This document shows, piece after piece, positions 52,166-60,425 of a DNA stretch of 64,000 nt (positions are counted from its first letter, which is position 1; each line of letters begins with the position of its first letter). The notes below the pieces were generated by a model. That model ran no database searches and was not told the origin of the DNA. It saw only the letters and a program-made list of their open reading frames with translations. Source of the stretch: an uncultured delta proteobacterium. Lineage in GTDB: Bacteria > Desulfobacterota > Desulfobulbia > Desulfobulbales > Desulfocapsaceae. The position numbers and the translations under genes were made by a program. The stretch spans positions 1 through 64,000 of the forward strand of contig CAIQWD010000113.1 of assembly GCA_903875445.1 (NCBI GenBank). Direction: 5' to 3'.

Positions 52166-53143
52166 CTACGGGATAAGAACCGAACTGCCGGTAGTCTTTC
52201 GTTCTTCCAGGTCCCGGTGCGCCTTTGCCGCATCCTGCAGGGCATACTCCTGCATTATCCGTATCTTCACTACCCCGGCGGTAACGACGGCAAAGAGATC
52301 TTCGGCATGGGCCATGAGGTCTTCGCGCCTGGCCGTATAATGCATCAGGCTGGGTCTGGTCAGGAAAAGCGAGCCCTTTTGGGCGAGAAGGCCGATGTCG
52401 AACGGCGCAAGCGGCCCAGAAGACTGACCAAAGGAAACCATCGTCCCCATCGGTCGCAGGCAATCGAGGGATTGCATGAAAGTCGACTTGCCGATGGAGT
52501 CGTATACCACATCGACTCCCCGTCCTTTGGTGATTTCTTTAACTCTTGCGACAAAGTCCTCCTGGCCATAGAGGACGGTATGGGTGCAGCCGTTTTCCTC
52601 GGCAAGACGGGCCTTTTCGGCGCTGCCGACGGTGCCGATGATGGTGGCGCCGATGTGCTTCGCCCACTGACAGACGAGCGAGCCGACGCCGCCGGCGGCG
52701 GCATGGATGAGAATGATGCTGCCGGAGCCGACCGGAAAACAACCCTTCAGCAGATAGCGCGCCGTCATACCCTGGAGCATCATAGCGGCGGCATCCCGGG
52801 TGGAAATTGCCTCGGGAAGTTTGACCAGCCGGTGCGCGGGGATACAGCGCACTGCGGCGTAGGCCCCGGGCGGTTGTCCGGCATAGGCAACCCGGTCGCC
52901 CTTTTTGAATTCTTCGACCCCTGCGCCAACCATCTCGACTCTGCCGGCGCCTTCCAGCCCAGGAATAGCCGGCAAGGATGGCAGAGGGTAGAGACCGGTA
53001 CGTTGATACACATCGATAAAATTAAGACCGACCGCCTCGTGGATCAGTCGTACCTCTCCCGGGCCCGGCATTCCCGGATCATAGGCCTCCCGAATAAGAA
53101 CCTCGGGGCCGCCGGTTGAATACATCTTTATTGCATAAGACAT
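52166..53143 (-). CDS. NADPH:quinone oxidoreductase (zinc-independent MDR)
   Basis: Medium-chain reductase of 325 residues of the QorA group. The N-terminal GroES-like domain includes GPGEVRLIHEAVGLNFIDVYQRTGLYP, and the cofactor domain includes LIHAAAGGVGSLVCQWAKHIGATIIGTVGS. The VVYDSIGKSTF and AxFxFGQSSGP-type segments also match. No zinc ligands are present, as expected. It reduces quinones with one electron or acts as an enone reductase. The ATG at 53143 with AAGGGAG upstream is the start; the open frame extends 16 codons further. Confidence 0.9.
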   Translation of the reverse strand: MSYAIKMYSTGGPEVLIREAYDPGMPGPGEVRLIHEAVGLNFIDVYQRTGLYPLPSLPAIPGLEGAGRVEMVGAGVEEFKKGDRVAYAGQPPGAYAAVRCIPAHRLVKLPEAISTRDAAAMMLQGMTARYLLKGCFPVGSGSIILIHAAAGGVGSLVCQWAKHIGATIIGTVGSAEKARLAEENGCTHTVLYGQEDFVARVKEITKGRGVDVVYDSIGKSTFMQSLDCLRPMGTMVSFGQSSGPLAPFDIGLLAQKGSLFLTRPSLMHYTARREDLMAHAEDLFAVVTAGVVKIRIMQEYALQDAAKAHRDLEERKTTGSSVLIP

Positions 53144-53330
53144 AAAATCTCCCTTAGGTAGAATTTTGACGAGTGTAAAGAAACAACTCATGCTTTGATA
53201 CTGTGCAACATGCCTGTCGTTCCGTCAAGTTTGTCAGGGTTATCGCAAGCAGGATCACTTGGCTTGGTGTGGCCGCCATCCGCTTTCCTTTGCAACATCG
53301 TTGCTTGTTTTCCGGAATAAAATTTGTTTT

Positions 53331-53347
53331 AATCGGCAGAACCGATT
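53331..53347. promoter_or_regulatory. Inverted repeat upstream of nrfA
   Basis: AATCGG (53331-53336) and CCGATT (53342-53347) are separated by five bases and lie 44 bases before the nrfA start. It may be a regulator site; no canonical FNR box was found. Confidence 0.3.
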
Positions 53348-53390
53348 TGTTTGGAGTGTGGGTCTTGCCTGTCAATTAAAGGAGAAATGA

Positions 53391-54899
53391 ATGAAGACAT
53401 CGAAGAAGCTGCTGCGCTGCACCCTGGCGACCATAGCCTTGCTAACCCTGCTGAGTTCCCCGTTTCCTGCCGGTGCTGCCGAGCAGAAAGGCGAAGGCAA
53501 GAATCCGGTGGTCAAGGAAAATGGCGTTGAAGCGAAAAACGAGGAATGGGCCAAATATTACCCGCGTGAATATGCCACCTGGAAAGAGACCAGCAAGAGC
53601 GACAACCTGGTGGACATGCTGAAGAAAAAGCCGCAGCTGCCGGTGCTCTGGGCCGGTTATCCCTTTGCCAAGGACTATAATGCGCCGCGTGGCCACTTCT
53701 ATGCGATCCAGGACAATGTCAACACCCTGCGGACCGGCGCCCCAGTCAGCCCGATCACCGGCCCGCTGCCGACCGCCTGCTGGAGCTGCAAGTCTCCCGA
53801 TGTGCCGCGGTTGACGCAGGAGATCGGCGAGAAGGAATTTTTTACCGGTAAATGGGCAAAATACGGCAGCGAGGTGGTCAATCCCATCGGCTGCGGCGAT
53901 TGCCACGACAGCAAGACCGGCGAATTAGCCCTTACCCGCGATTTTCTCAAACGCGGTCTTACCGCCTCGGGCTTCGATGTCGCTAAAATCACCAAAAACG
54001 ATATGCGCTCTCTGGTCTGCGCCCAGTGCCACTCCGAATACTATTTCAAGAAGACCGAGGAGACCGATGCCCAGGGTGAGAAAAAAGTCACCATGACCGT
54101 CGCCTTCCCCTGGAATAATGGTTTCAAGGGCGAGGATGTGGAGGCTTATTATGACTCGTTAAACTTCTCCGATTGGACCCACGCCATCAGCAAGGCGCCG
54201 ATGCTCAAGGCCCAGCATCCCGATTATGAACTGTTCGTCGGCGGTATCCATGGCCGTCGCGGCCTGGCCTGCACCGACTGCCATATGCCGAGCAAAAAGG
54301 ATGCCGACGGCACCTTCACCGACCACCGTATTGCCAGCCCCCTGGGGAACATCGCCAATACCTGCGTGACGTGTCACGACCAGACTGAAAAGGAATTTAA
54401 GGATTACCTGGCCATCAAACTGCAGCGGAAAGATGAGCTGATGGACCTCGCCATGAACGGTCTGGCCAAGGCCCATCTTGAGGCCGGCAAGGCCTGGGAG
54501 GTGGGTGCCACCGCCGAGGAGATGAAGGACATCCTCCAGGACATCCGTCATGGCCAATGGCGCTGGGATTATGCGATTGCCAGCCACGGCAGTTACTTCC
54601 ACAATCCCGAGGAGGTCTTACGGCTTCTCGCCCAGGCAAACGACAAGGCTCAGCAGGCGCGGGTGAAACTGGCGGAGGTGCTGGCGAAACACGGGGTGAT
54701 CGGCTACCAGGTTCCCGACTTCTCCACCAAGGAGAAGTCGCAAGTCCTGGCCGGTATCAACATGGAGAAAGAGGTCGCCGAAAAACAGGCCTTCAAAGCA
54801 GCGTTGCTCCAGGAATGGAACAAGGAGGCGGTGGCCAAGGGCCGACTCAATATGGAATCGCGTAAAGGGATGAGCGATCGTACCTCGTACGCCAAATAA
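53391..54899 (+). CDS. nrfA: Ammonia-forming cytochrome c nitrite reductase NrfA
   Basis: Periplasmic pentahaem enzyme of 502 residues that reduces nitrite to ammonium with six electrons. A signal peptide (LLRCTLATIALLTLLSSPFPAGA) is followed by the catalytic haem motif C130-W-S-C133-K134 with the lysine ligand typical of NrfA. Four CxxCH motifs come after it: CGDCH, CAQCH, CTDCH and CVTCH. The length is normal. No nrfH quinol dehydrogenase is in the surrounding sequence, so the electron donor must be encoded elsewhere. AAGGAG precedes the ATG. Confidence 0.95.
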   Translation: MKTSKKLLRCTLATIALLTLLSSPFPAGAAEQKGEGKNPVVKENGVEAKNEEWAKYYPREYATWKETSKSDNLVDMLKKKPQLPVLWAGYPFAKDYNAPRGHFYAIQDNVNTLRTGAPVSPITGPLPTACWSCKSPDVPRLTQEIGEKEFFTGKWAKYGSEVVNPIGCGDCHDSKTGELALTRDFLKRGLTASGFDVAKITKNDMRSLVCAQCHSEYYFKKTEETDAQGEKKVTMTVAFPWNNGFKGEDVEAYYDSLNFSDWTHAISKAPMLKAQHPDYELFVGGIHGRRGLACTDCHMPSKKDADGTFTDHRIASPLGNIANTCVTCHDQTEKEFKDYLAIKLQRKDELMDLAMNGLAKAHLEAGKAWEVGATAEEMKDILQDIRHGQWRWDYAIASHGSYFHNPEEVLRLLAQANDKAQQARVKLAEVLAKHGVIGYQVPDFSTKEKSQVLAGINMEKEVAEKQAFKAALLQEWNKEAVAKGRLNMESRKGMSDRTSYAK

Positions 54900-55279
54900 A
54901 CACTGATTTTCCCTCCACCTCTCCATCCGGCGCACCGTCCTGAACGGTTCGTCGGATGGCTCTGCTTTTTCTCCGCCATCCCATTTTTCGAAGGCTGTGC
55001 CCTCCTTCCGGTCAGGTATCCCGAGAGTGGAGGGAGCCGTTTAGCCGGCCTGGTTGCTATCGCCAAAATCCTACTTATCCTTTATTGAACTGGAGGTTGT
55101 ACTGTTTTTGACTTTTATCGTCCGAGCGGACGGGAACAGATACAATCAATTGAATCTAACCTACCAACAGAGCCTGACGGGATGTCGGGCATTGTTTTAA
55201 GGACCAGCCTTGGAGCTCGGATACTTTTCACCGAATGTATGATGATTTATCGTTTCATCATAGCAAGGGAGGTTTCCAG
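54900..55279. other. Intergenic region after nrfA
   Basis: No gene is seen in these 380 bases. They hold the nrfA terminator (54923-54973) and a second small hairpin (GCCTGAC 55172-55178 with GTCGGGC 55184-55190) followed by ATTGTTTTAA. The promoter of the Rsb cluster is presumably in 55190-55265. Confidence 0.55.
54923..54973 (+). terminator. Terminator of nrfA
   Basis: CCATCCGGCGCACCGT (54923-54938) and ACGGTTCGTCGGATGG (54944-54959) pair at 14 of 16 positions around CCTGA, followed by CTCTGCTTTTTCT. This is a good intrinsic terminator shape. Confidence 0.7.
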
Positions 55280-55678
55280 ATGCCGCCATCCGCAACCCAT
55301 TTTCCCGATAAATTTTTGACCCTGGCCGAGATGATGAATATCTCCGAGCAGGAATTCGAACGAAGGAAGCAATACCAGCAGTTCGGTCCGGAGGACGGGG
55401 CGCACCTGCAGAAGCTCGCTTCGGTCTCCGAGAACTTTACCTATGCCGAGGATGTCATGGATTCGTTTGCCGCCCGGATTTTACGCGCCATCACCGTGAT
55501 GACTCGCCTTATGGGGGCGAAGGTGGCGATAGCCGGCATCCAGCCGGAAATCGCCTTTTCCATGGTCCAGTTGGGACTGAGGCTGGAGGGAACGATGACG
55601 AGCCTTGATCTGGAAGACGGTATCGCCATGCTCAAGGCCGCAGACAAAACAAACGGGCTCGGCAATTATGGACGTTGA
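55280..55678 (+). CDS. RsbS-like STAS protein with RsbR/globin-like N-terminus, probably a deletion hybrid
   Basis: Protein of 132 residues. Residues 1-45 (FPDKFLTLAEMMNISEQEFERRKQYQQFGPEDGAHLQKLA) look like the start of a globin-type RsbR sensor domain. Residues 60-128 (DSFAARILRAITVMTRLMGAKVAIAGIQPEIAFSMVQLGLRLEGTMTSLDLEDGIAML) are the second half of an RsbS-type STAS domain, beginning exactly at the V-x-DSF motif. The first beta strands of the STAS fold are missing. The phosphorylatable serine region is present. It overlaps rsbT by 11 bases. GGGAGG precedes the start. Function as an RsbT antagonist is doubtful. Confidence 0.7.
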   Translation: MPPSATHFPDKFLTLAEMMNISEQEFERRKQYQQFGPEDGAHLQKLASVSENFTYAEDVMDSFAARILRAITVMTRLMGAKVAIAGIQPEIAFSMVQLGLRLEGTMTSLDLEDGIAMLKAADKTNGLGNYGR

Positions 55679-56066
55679 ACTGATCATAGTCGCATCCGAC
55701 GCAGGGGTAATGAACGCCCGGCAAAAGGGGCGGGAGCTGGCGACGACAGTTGGGATATCCGGCAGCGATCTGACTCTGATGGCGACCGCCATTTCGGAAA
55801 TCGCCCGCAATATCGTGCAATACGCAGGGCAGGGCGAGATCGAGTTCCACAGTGTCGTGCGGGGGGGCAAACGGGGGTTGATGATCATCGCCCGCGATCG
55901 CGGCCCCGGCATAGCGGATATCGCCCAAGCCATGCAGGACGGCTTTTCAACCTCAAGGGGAATGGGGCTGGGTCTGCCGGGGGCGAGACGGCTGATGGAC
56001 GACTTCAAGATTGTCTCCGAGGTCGGCAAGGGCACTACCATTTTGATGGTCAAATGGGAGCACTAA
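55668..56066 (+). CDS. rsbT: RsbT-like serine/threonine kinase, anti-sigma type
   Basis: GHKL-fold kinase of 132 residues. ATAISEIARNIVQYAG is the N box, ARDRGPGIADI the G1 box and STSRGMGLGLPGARRLMDDF the G2 box. RsbT phosphorylates the STAS protein RsbS and then activates a downstream output, often a phosphatase or diguanylate cyclase. It overlaps the genes on both sides (11 and 13 bases), so the cluster is tightly coupled. All nucleotide-binding motifs look intact. Confidence 0.9.
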   Translation: MDVELIIVASDAGVMNARQKGRELATTVGISGSDLTLMATAISEIARNIVQYAGQGEIEFHSVVRGGKRGLMIIARDRGPGIADIAQAMQDGFSTSRGMGLGLPGARRLMDDFKIVSEVGKGTTILMVKWEH

Positions 56067-56242
56067 TTGTGGAGAAGGTATGCAGCAACGGCGACTTCGT
56101 CCGGGCCATCGATTCCCCTCACCCTCCCGACAAACTCGCCAGGCACATTCTCGATCGCTATGCCAAGCCTACCGACGACGCCCTGGTTCTGGTAGCCCGC
56201 TGGCGAATGCCCGTAACAGCGCAGGAAGGGAGGTTGTCGTGA
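56054..56242 (+). pseudogene. Remnant of an RsbX/SpoIIE-type PP2C phosphatase
   Basis: A 62-codon frame begins MGALIVEKVCSNGDF and continues with SPHPPDKLARHILDRYAKPTDDALVLVARW. The second part is the typical C-terminal end of SpoIIE/RsbX phosphatases (TDDALVLVAR, with a metal-binding Asp). The first seven residues look like the normal start of such a protein, so most of the domain has been lost by an in-frame internal deletion. It sits exactly where rsbX follows rsbT, and its stop overlaps the GTG of the next gene (GTGA). Confidence 0.65.
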
Positions 56243-58458
56243 CCGGCCTGCCCCCAGAAGACCCCGCACTCTCGTTCGCCACTGCCTACCAACGGGCCCT
56301 GGTCGAGTACGCGCTCGCTAAAGAGGGTAAAGAGGCGTTGATGTGCGAAGAGGCGTTGATGTGCGCCTATGAACTCGGTCGCCGGGCGGTTGCCGAACAG
56401 CGCAACATCCTTGATCTGGTGGCAATGCATCAGAATGTCGTGTGGAGCGCGGTACTCGGCGGCGCCGGTGAAAAGCAGATGGACGATTATCTCCGCCGGT
56501 GCGAGGAATTTCTGGCCGAGGTTCTGGCGCCGTTTGAGATGATGCATCGCGGCTTCACCGACACCATCCATCAGCTGCAGGAGATCAATGCGACTCTGGA
56601 ACAGCGGGTGGACGAACGAACCAGGGATCTGCAGGAAAGCCAGCACAATACCGCCGAACTTGCCCGTCTGTATCAGATCCTCAGCAGTATCAACTCCGCC
56701 ATCGTCCGCCTGCACGGCCGCGTGGAACTGTTCAAGGAGGCCTGCCGGATCGCCGTTGACCAGGGCGGTTATCCGGTAGCCTGGATCAACATACGCGATG
56801 CGAGCGGGCCGAATACTGCCGATACCTGGTGTCATTGTGTCGGCGACGGCTCATCCTGCCGGACAACCCCGGTCGATTCGATCGGCGTCGAGATCCGCAG
56901 TGCCATTGACAGGGTGTATGACGAGAGCATGCCGGTGGTCCGCCACCTGGCGAGCGATAATCCGGCAACCTGGAATGGGTCGACCATAGGCTATGCCGCC
57001 TATGGCCTCCTGCCCCTGATGCTTGGCGGCCGGGTGATCGGAGTATTCGCCCTCTTCTCCGCCGAACCGGATTCCTTCAAGCCGGAGGAGATGCGGCTGC
57101 TGGCGGAAATGGCCGGCGATATCTCTTTTGCCCTCGAACATATAGAGAAGAGGGATCAGCTCAACTATCTGGCCTATTATGATGTCTTGACCGGCTTGCC
57201 CAACCGGAGCCTGTTACTGGAGCGGCTGCCGCTGCAACTCCAGGTCGCCGAACGGACAAAGACGAATGTTGCATTACTGCTGGTCGATTTGATGCATTTC
57301 TCCGATATCAACGACACCTATGGCCGCCATGTCGGCGACAGCCTGTTGAAGCAGGTCGGCGAGCGTTTCTGTGCATCCGCCGGCAACTGTGAGACCGTGG
57401 CGCGACTGGGTGCCGATCGTTTTGCCCTGTCTCTCGTCAATATCGGCGACACCGACCAGGTTGCCCACATGCTGGAGCAGGAAGTGCTCAGCCTCTTTGC
57501 CAACGGGTTCCGGGTCGGTGACACCGATATCCACATTGCCGTCCAGATAGGCATTGCACTCTTTCCCTCCGATGCCACCGATGCCGACACCCTTTATAAA
57601 AACGCCGAGATTGCCCTGAAGAGGGTACAGAGTCAGGGTGAACCATATCTGCTGTACGATGCGGCCATGAATGAACGGATTATCCACTCGGTCACCATGC
57701 AGGCAAAGATGCGCAAGGCGATCGAAATGGACGAGCTGACCGTTCACTACCAGCCGAAGGTCTCCGCCGCCAATGGCCGCATCCTCGGTTTGGAGGCCCT
57801 GTTGCGCTATATCGATCCGGAGACCGGCATGGTCCTGCCGGGTCGCTTCATCCCCCTGCTGGAAGAAACCGGCCTGATTATCGAGATCGGGGCTTGGGTG
57901 ATGCGGCGCGCCGCGGAGGATCTGCACCACTGGCGCCGGTTGAATCTCAATCCACCGAGGGTCGCCGTCAATGTCTCACCGATCCAGCTGCGGCAGAAGA
58001 ACTTCGTCCAGTCACTGCAGCAGATCCTGCAGGAAACCGACGGACGCAGTGACGGCCTGGATATGGAGATTACCGAAAGCGCGGTGATGGAGGAGGTCAA
58101 GCAAAACATCCCCAAGCTGGAGGCCGCCCGCGAGATGGGATTTCGCATCGCCGTCGACGATTTCGGCACCGGCTATTCCTCGCTCAGCTACCTGAGCCAG
58201 CTACCGGTGCAAGCCCTCAAAATCGACCGTTCCTTCATCGTCGACATGACCGAACGCCCCAACAGCCTGGCCATCGTCACTTCCATCATCTCACTGGCCC
58301 ATTCGCTTGATCTTGAGGTGATCGCGGAAGGGGTGGAACTGGAGGAGCAGGCGAAGCTGCTGCGGCTGTTGCGCTGCGAACTCATCCAGGGTAACCTCTA
58401 CAGCCCGCCGCTGCCTGCGGAGGAGATCATAACCCTCCTTGGGCGGGACCGGCTGTGA
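56239..58458 (+). CDS. RsbRD-GAF-GGDEF-EAL c-di-GMP signalling protein
   Basis: Protein of 739 residues. An RsbRD-type N-terminal domain (about 1-125) is followed by a coiled coil (TLEQRVDERTRDLQES), GAF (about 150-300) and GGDEF (about 315-475). The EAL domain (about 490-735) has EALLRY, NVSPIQLRQ, DDFGTGYSSLSYL, KIDRSFI and EGVE. The GGDEF signature is degenerate (RLGADRFAL), so cyclase activity is unlikely; the EAL site looks complete, so it is probably a phosphodiesterase gated by RsbT. The GTG at 56239 with AAGGGAGG is the start; the longer frame from 56080 overlaps the phosphatase remnant. Confidence 0.88.
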   Translation: MTGLPPEDPALSFATAYQRALVEYALAKEGKEALMCEEALMCAYELGRRAVAEQRNILDLVAMHQNVVWSAVLGGAGEKQMDDYLRRCEEFLAEVLAPFEMMHRGFTDTIHQLQEINATLEQRVDERTRDLQESQHNTAELARLYQILSSINSAIVRLHGRVELFKEACRIAVDQGGYPVAWINIRDASGPNTADTWCHCVGDGSSCRTTPVDSIGVEIRSAIDRVYDESMPVVRHLASDNPATWNGSTIGYAAYGLLPLMLGGRVIGVFALFSAEPDSFKPEEMRLLAEMAGDISFALEHIEKRDQLNYLAYYDVLTGLPNRSLLLERLPLQLQVAERTKTNVALLLVDLMHFSDINDTYGRHVGDSLLKQVGERFCASAGNCETVARLGADRFALSLVNIGDTDQVAHMLEQEVLSLFANGFRVGDTDIHIAVQIGIALFPSDATDADTLYKNAEIALKRVQSQGEPYLLYDAAMNERIIHSVTMQAKMRKAIEMDELTVHYQPKVSAANGRILGLEALLRYIDPETGMVLPGRFIPLLEETGLIIEIGAWVMRRAAEDLHHWRRLNLNPPRVAVNVSPIQLRQKNFVQSLQQILQETDGRSDGLDMEITESAVMEEVKQNIPKLEAAREMGFRIAVDDFGTGYSSLSYLSQLPVQALKIDRSFIVDMTERPNSLAIVTSIISLAHSLDLEVIAEGVELEEQAKLLRLLRCELIQGNLYSPPLPAEEIITLLGRDRL
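56332..56367 (+). repeat. 18-bp tandem duplication in the RsbRD domain
   Basis: GAGGCGTTGATGTGCGAA (56332-56349) is followed at once by GAGGCGTTGATGTGCGCC (56350-56367), encoding EALMCE-EALMCA. It adds six residues in frame and appears recent because 16 of 18 bases are identical. Confidence 0.8.
58309..58457 (+). repeat. Left copy of the EAL-gene 3' end flanking the island
   Basis: About 145 bases at the end of the EAL gene recur at 63850-64000 with roughly nine-tenths identity by eye. The intervening 5.4 kb holds the SRAP, cyclase-like, DAC-like and HEPN genes. Confidence 0.85.
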
Positions 58459-58540
58459 CGGGGGAGTTGAAGACGATCAACCCGGCCGTCACCATGAGTA
58501 TCTCCTCGCCTTCTGTTGTCGGGGACGCTGGTTTGGCCCA

Positions 58541-59215
58541 TCATGATGGCCCGGTCAATTTTTCCAAACATGCCGGTCCGTTGTTTTTCACACTATTCAC
58601 CCTGCTGCTCACCGGATAAGTTTCTATCCATGAGTTCGGACACGGCTTGAGCATCGACATCACCCTCTCTTGATCTGTACCTGGATCCAGCCAGATCGCC
58701 AGGTCATTCTTATCCAGAATCACAGGCATCCGGTCATGGATTGCCAGCATCCGCGTATTGGCCTCAGTGGTGATGATCGAACATGAGTCGATCTCTTGGC
58801 CATCCTCGCCTTGCCAATGATCCCATATGCCGGCCATCGCCATGTACCCCTGATCGGTCCGCCGGATGAAATAGGGCTGCTTCTGTGTTCCTTTTCGCAG
58901 CCACTCATAGAAACCGCTTGCTGGTATAATACAGCGTTGGCGTTTCAACGGTTCACGGAAAGAAACTTTCTTCTCGATTCCTTCGGCCCTGGCGTTATTA
59001 AGGATATATTTGGTTTTTGGGGTTTTGGACCAGGATGGCACCAAGCCCCAATGAAGCATGGCATAGGAAGGGTTGTCAGTCTCAGGACATTTGCGGATCG
59101 TCAGGATGTTTTGGGACGGAGGAATGTTGTAGTCCTCGATTGGTGGAGGATCCGGCAGGAGAAGCGTCTCGTATCCAAAGGTACCATTACCAAAATAAGC
59201 TAAACGTCCGCACAT
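58541..59215 (-). CDS. SRAP-domain protein (HMCES/YedK family)
   Basis: Protein of 224 residues that would crosslink covalently to abasic sites in single-stranded DNA. Cys2 (MCGR) is the catalytic residue after methionine removal. NARAEGI, the glutamate in RCIIPASGFYEW and the histidine in IHDRMPVIL complete the active site. The length is normal. The family protects replication forks and is often found in mobile or SOS-linked regions. It is the first gene inside the repeat-flanked island and is transcribed back toward the EAL gene. Confidence 0.93.
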   Translation of the reverse strand: MCGRLAYFGNGTFGYETLLLPDPPPIEDYNIPPSQNILTIRKCPETDNPSYAMLHWGLVPSWSKTPKTKYILNNARAEGIEKKVSFREPLKRQRCIIPASGFYEWLRKGTQKQPYFIRRTDQGYMAMAGIWDHWQGEDGQEIDSCSIITTEANTRMLAIHDRMPVILDKNDLAIWLDPGTDQERVMSMLKPCPNSWIETYPVSSRVNSVKNNGPACLEKLTGPS

Positions 59216-59475
59216 AATACTATACGTTTGTCGTTATAATTTTGTGGTGATTTTTTGTCCGAGATTTGGTCACTGGCTGCGAGTTAAGATAGAAACGGAG
59301 ATATCTTGACTATCGAACGGGCAGCTCAGCCGGGGCATATAACCGAGCAGGTTGTCGAAGCAAAGTTCTTTCAAAAACCGGGAGCTTTTGAAAAGCCGCT
59401 AGCCCCCCGGGTCGGCTGCAGCGTTTTGTTTCGCTATATTTTTTCAAGCATAGTGCCCCTCTCTCAAAATTAAAA

Positions 59476-60237
59476 TCAACTTATTGTTCTATTTCCTTTT
59501 TCAGGTGAAAGTGCTTTAAAAAGCTTATCCATTTTTGTTTCATGAGTTTTTAGATAATCCCTACGTTCATCCATATAGATCCTTTTAAGCCATGTCCATT
59601 TTGAAACCTGGTCTACAGTTTTTGCTTCAGCTTTCCCTTTGTCGATGTGGTCTCCCAATTCCTTAAGATACAATTCATGGGGATCATAGCCATCAGCAGT
59701 CAATTCGTCGGTATCGTCGATAATGGCATTAAAACTAAAGGGATTAATAAACCAAAGGCTATCTGAATCTTGTCTCAAGGAATAATAACGCAAACCTTCG
59801 TTTAGTCCTGGAATTAATTTAGGATCTAAAACTATACGAGGATATATGGCTGCTTTAGATTCTATTCTATACGCGTTGATCATTCCTTCGCCATATAGAA
59901 TATCATCCTCATGAAATGTTTTACCTTTAGAGATCCCCCCCCGCGTGAGAACCCCTACTTTTAAAATTTCTGCCTGGAGCGAACCGCAACTCCAAATTAT
60001 ACCCCATAAATTGTCACAATTTGTTGATAATGCAATTGAATCGGAAAAAACGCTAACCTCAATTTTATAATCAGTAAAATCGCTTAATTCTGGCGCTTTC
60101 CGGGATTTGATTAGCTTTAAAGCATATAACAGTCTGTCATGCACTTCCGGGTGAGTGTTTATCGACATGACTAATGACGTAAATCCTAAAATATCAATAA
60201 ATGCAACTATTTTATCTTCATATGAACTGTCTTTCAA
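59476..60237 (-). CDS. Class III nucleotidyl cyclase-like protein
   Basis: Protein of 253 residues. It carries the pattern of class III cyclases: AFIDILGFTSLV with D15, SVFSDSIALS with D66 as the second metal-binding aspartate, then GVLTRGGISKG and a conserved GEGMINAYRIESKAAIYPRIVLD. The FIDILGF/FSDSI/RGGI/AYxxES/PRI combination is a recurring family of uncharacterised proteins. The cyclase relationship is inferred from the paired aspartates, and activity is not proven. It is AT-rich and lies in the island next to a DAC-like protein, which supports a nucleotide-signalling role. Confidence 0.65.
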   Translation of the reverse strand: MKDSSYEDKIVAFIDILGFTSLVMSINTHPEVHDRLLYALKLIKSRKAPELSDFTDYKIEVSVFSDSIALSTNCDNLWGIIWSCGSLQAEILKVGVLTRGGISKGKTFHEDDILYGEGMINAYRIESKAAIYPRIVLDPKLIPGLNEGLRYYSLRQDSDSLWFINPFSFNAIIDDTDELTADGYDPHELYLKELGDHIDKGKAEAKTVDQVSKWTWLKRIYMDERRDYLKTHETKMDKLFKALSPEKGNRTIS

Positions 60238-60425
60238 ATTCTGCCTCGAAATGGTTGCTTGCGGCCCTGATTCAAAACCCTTTTCAGAAACTCAAAAAGA
60301 AACCAATATATTATTAAAGATTCTACGTCTCCGTTTTGAAGCACAACGGCCATAATCAGCGGTGGCGCCAAGGGGATTACCGCGATAGTACCGCCGACGA
60401 TGCCGCCATCCGCTGAATTATCTGG

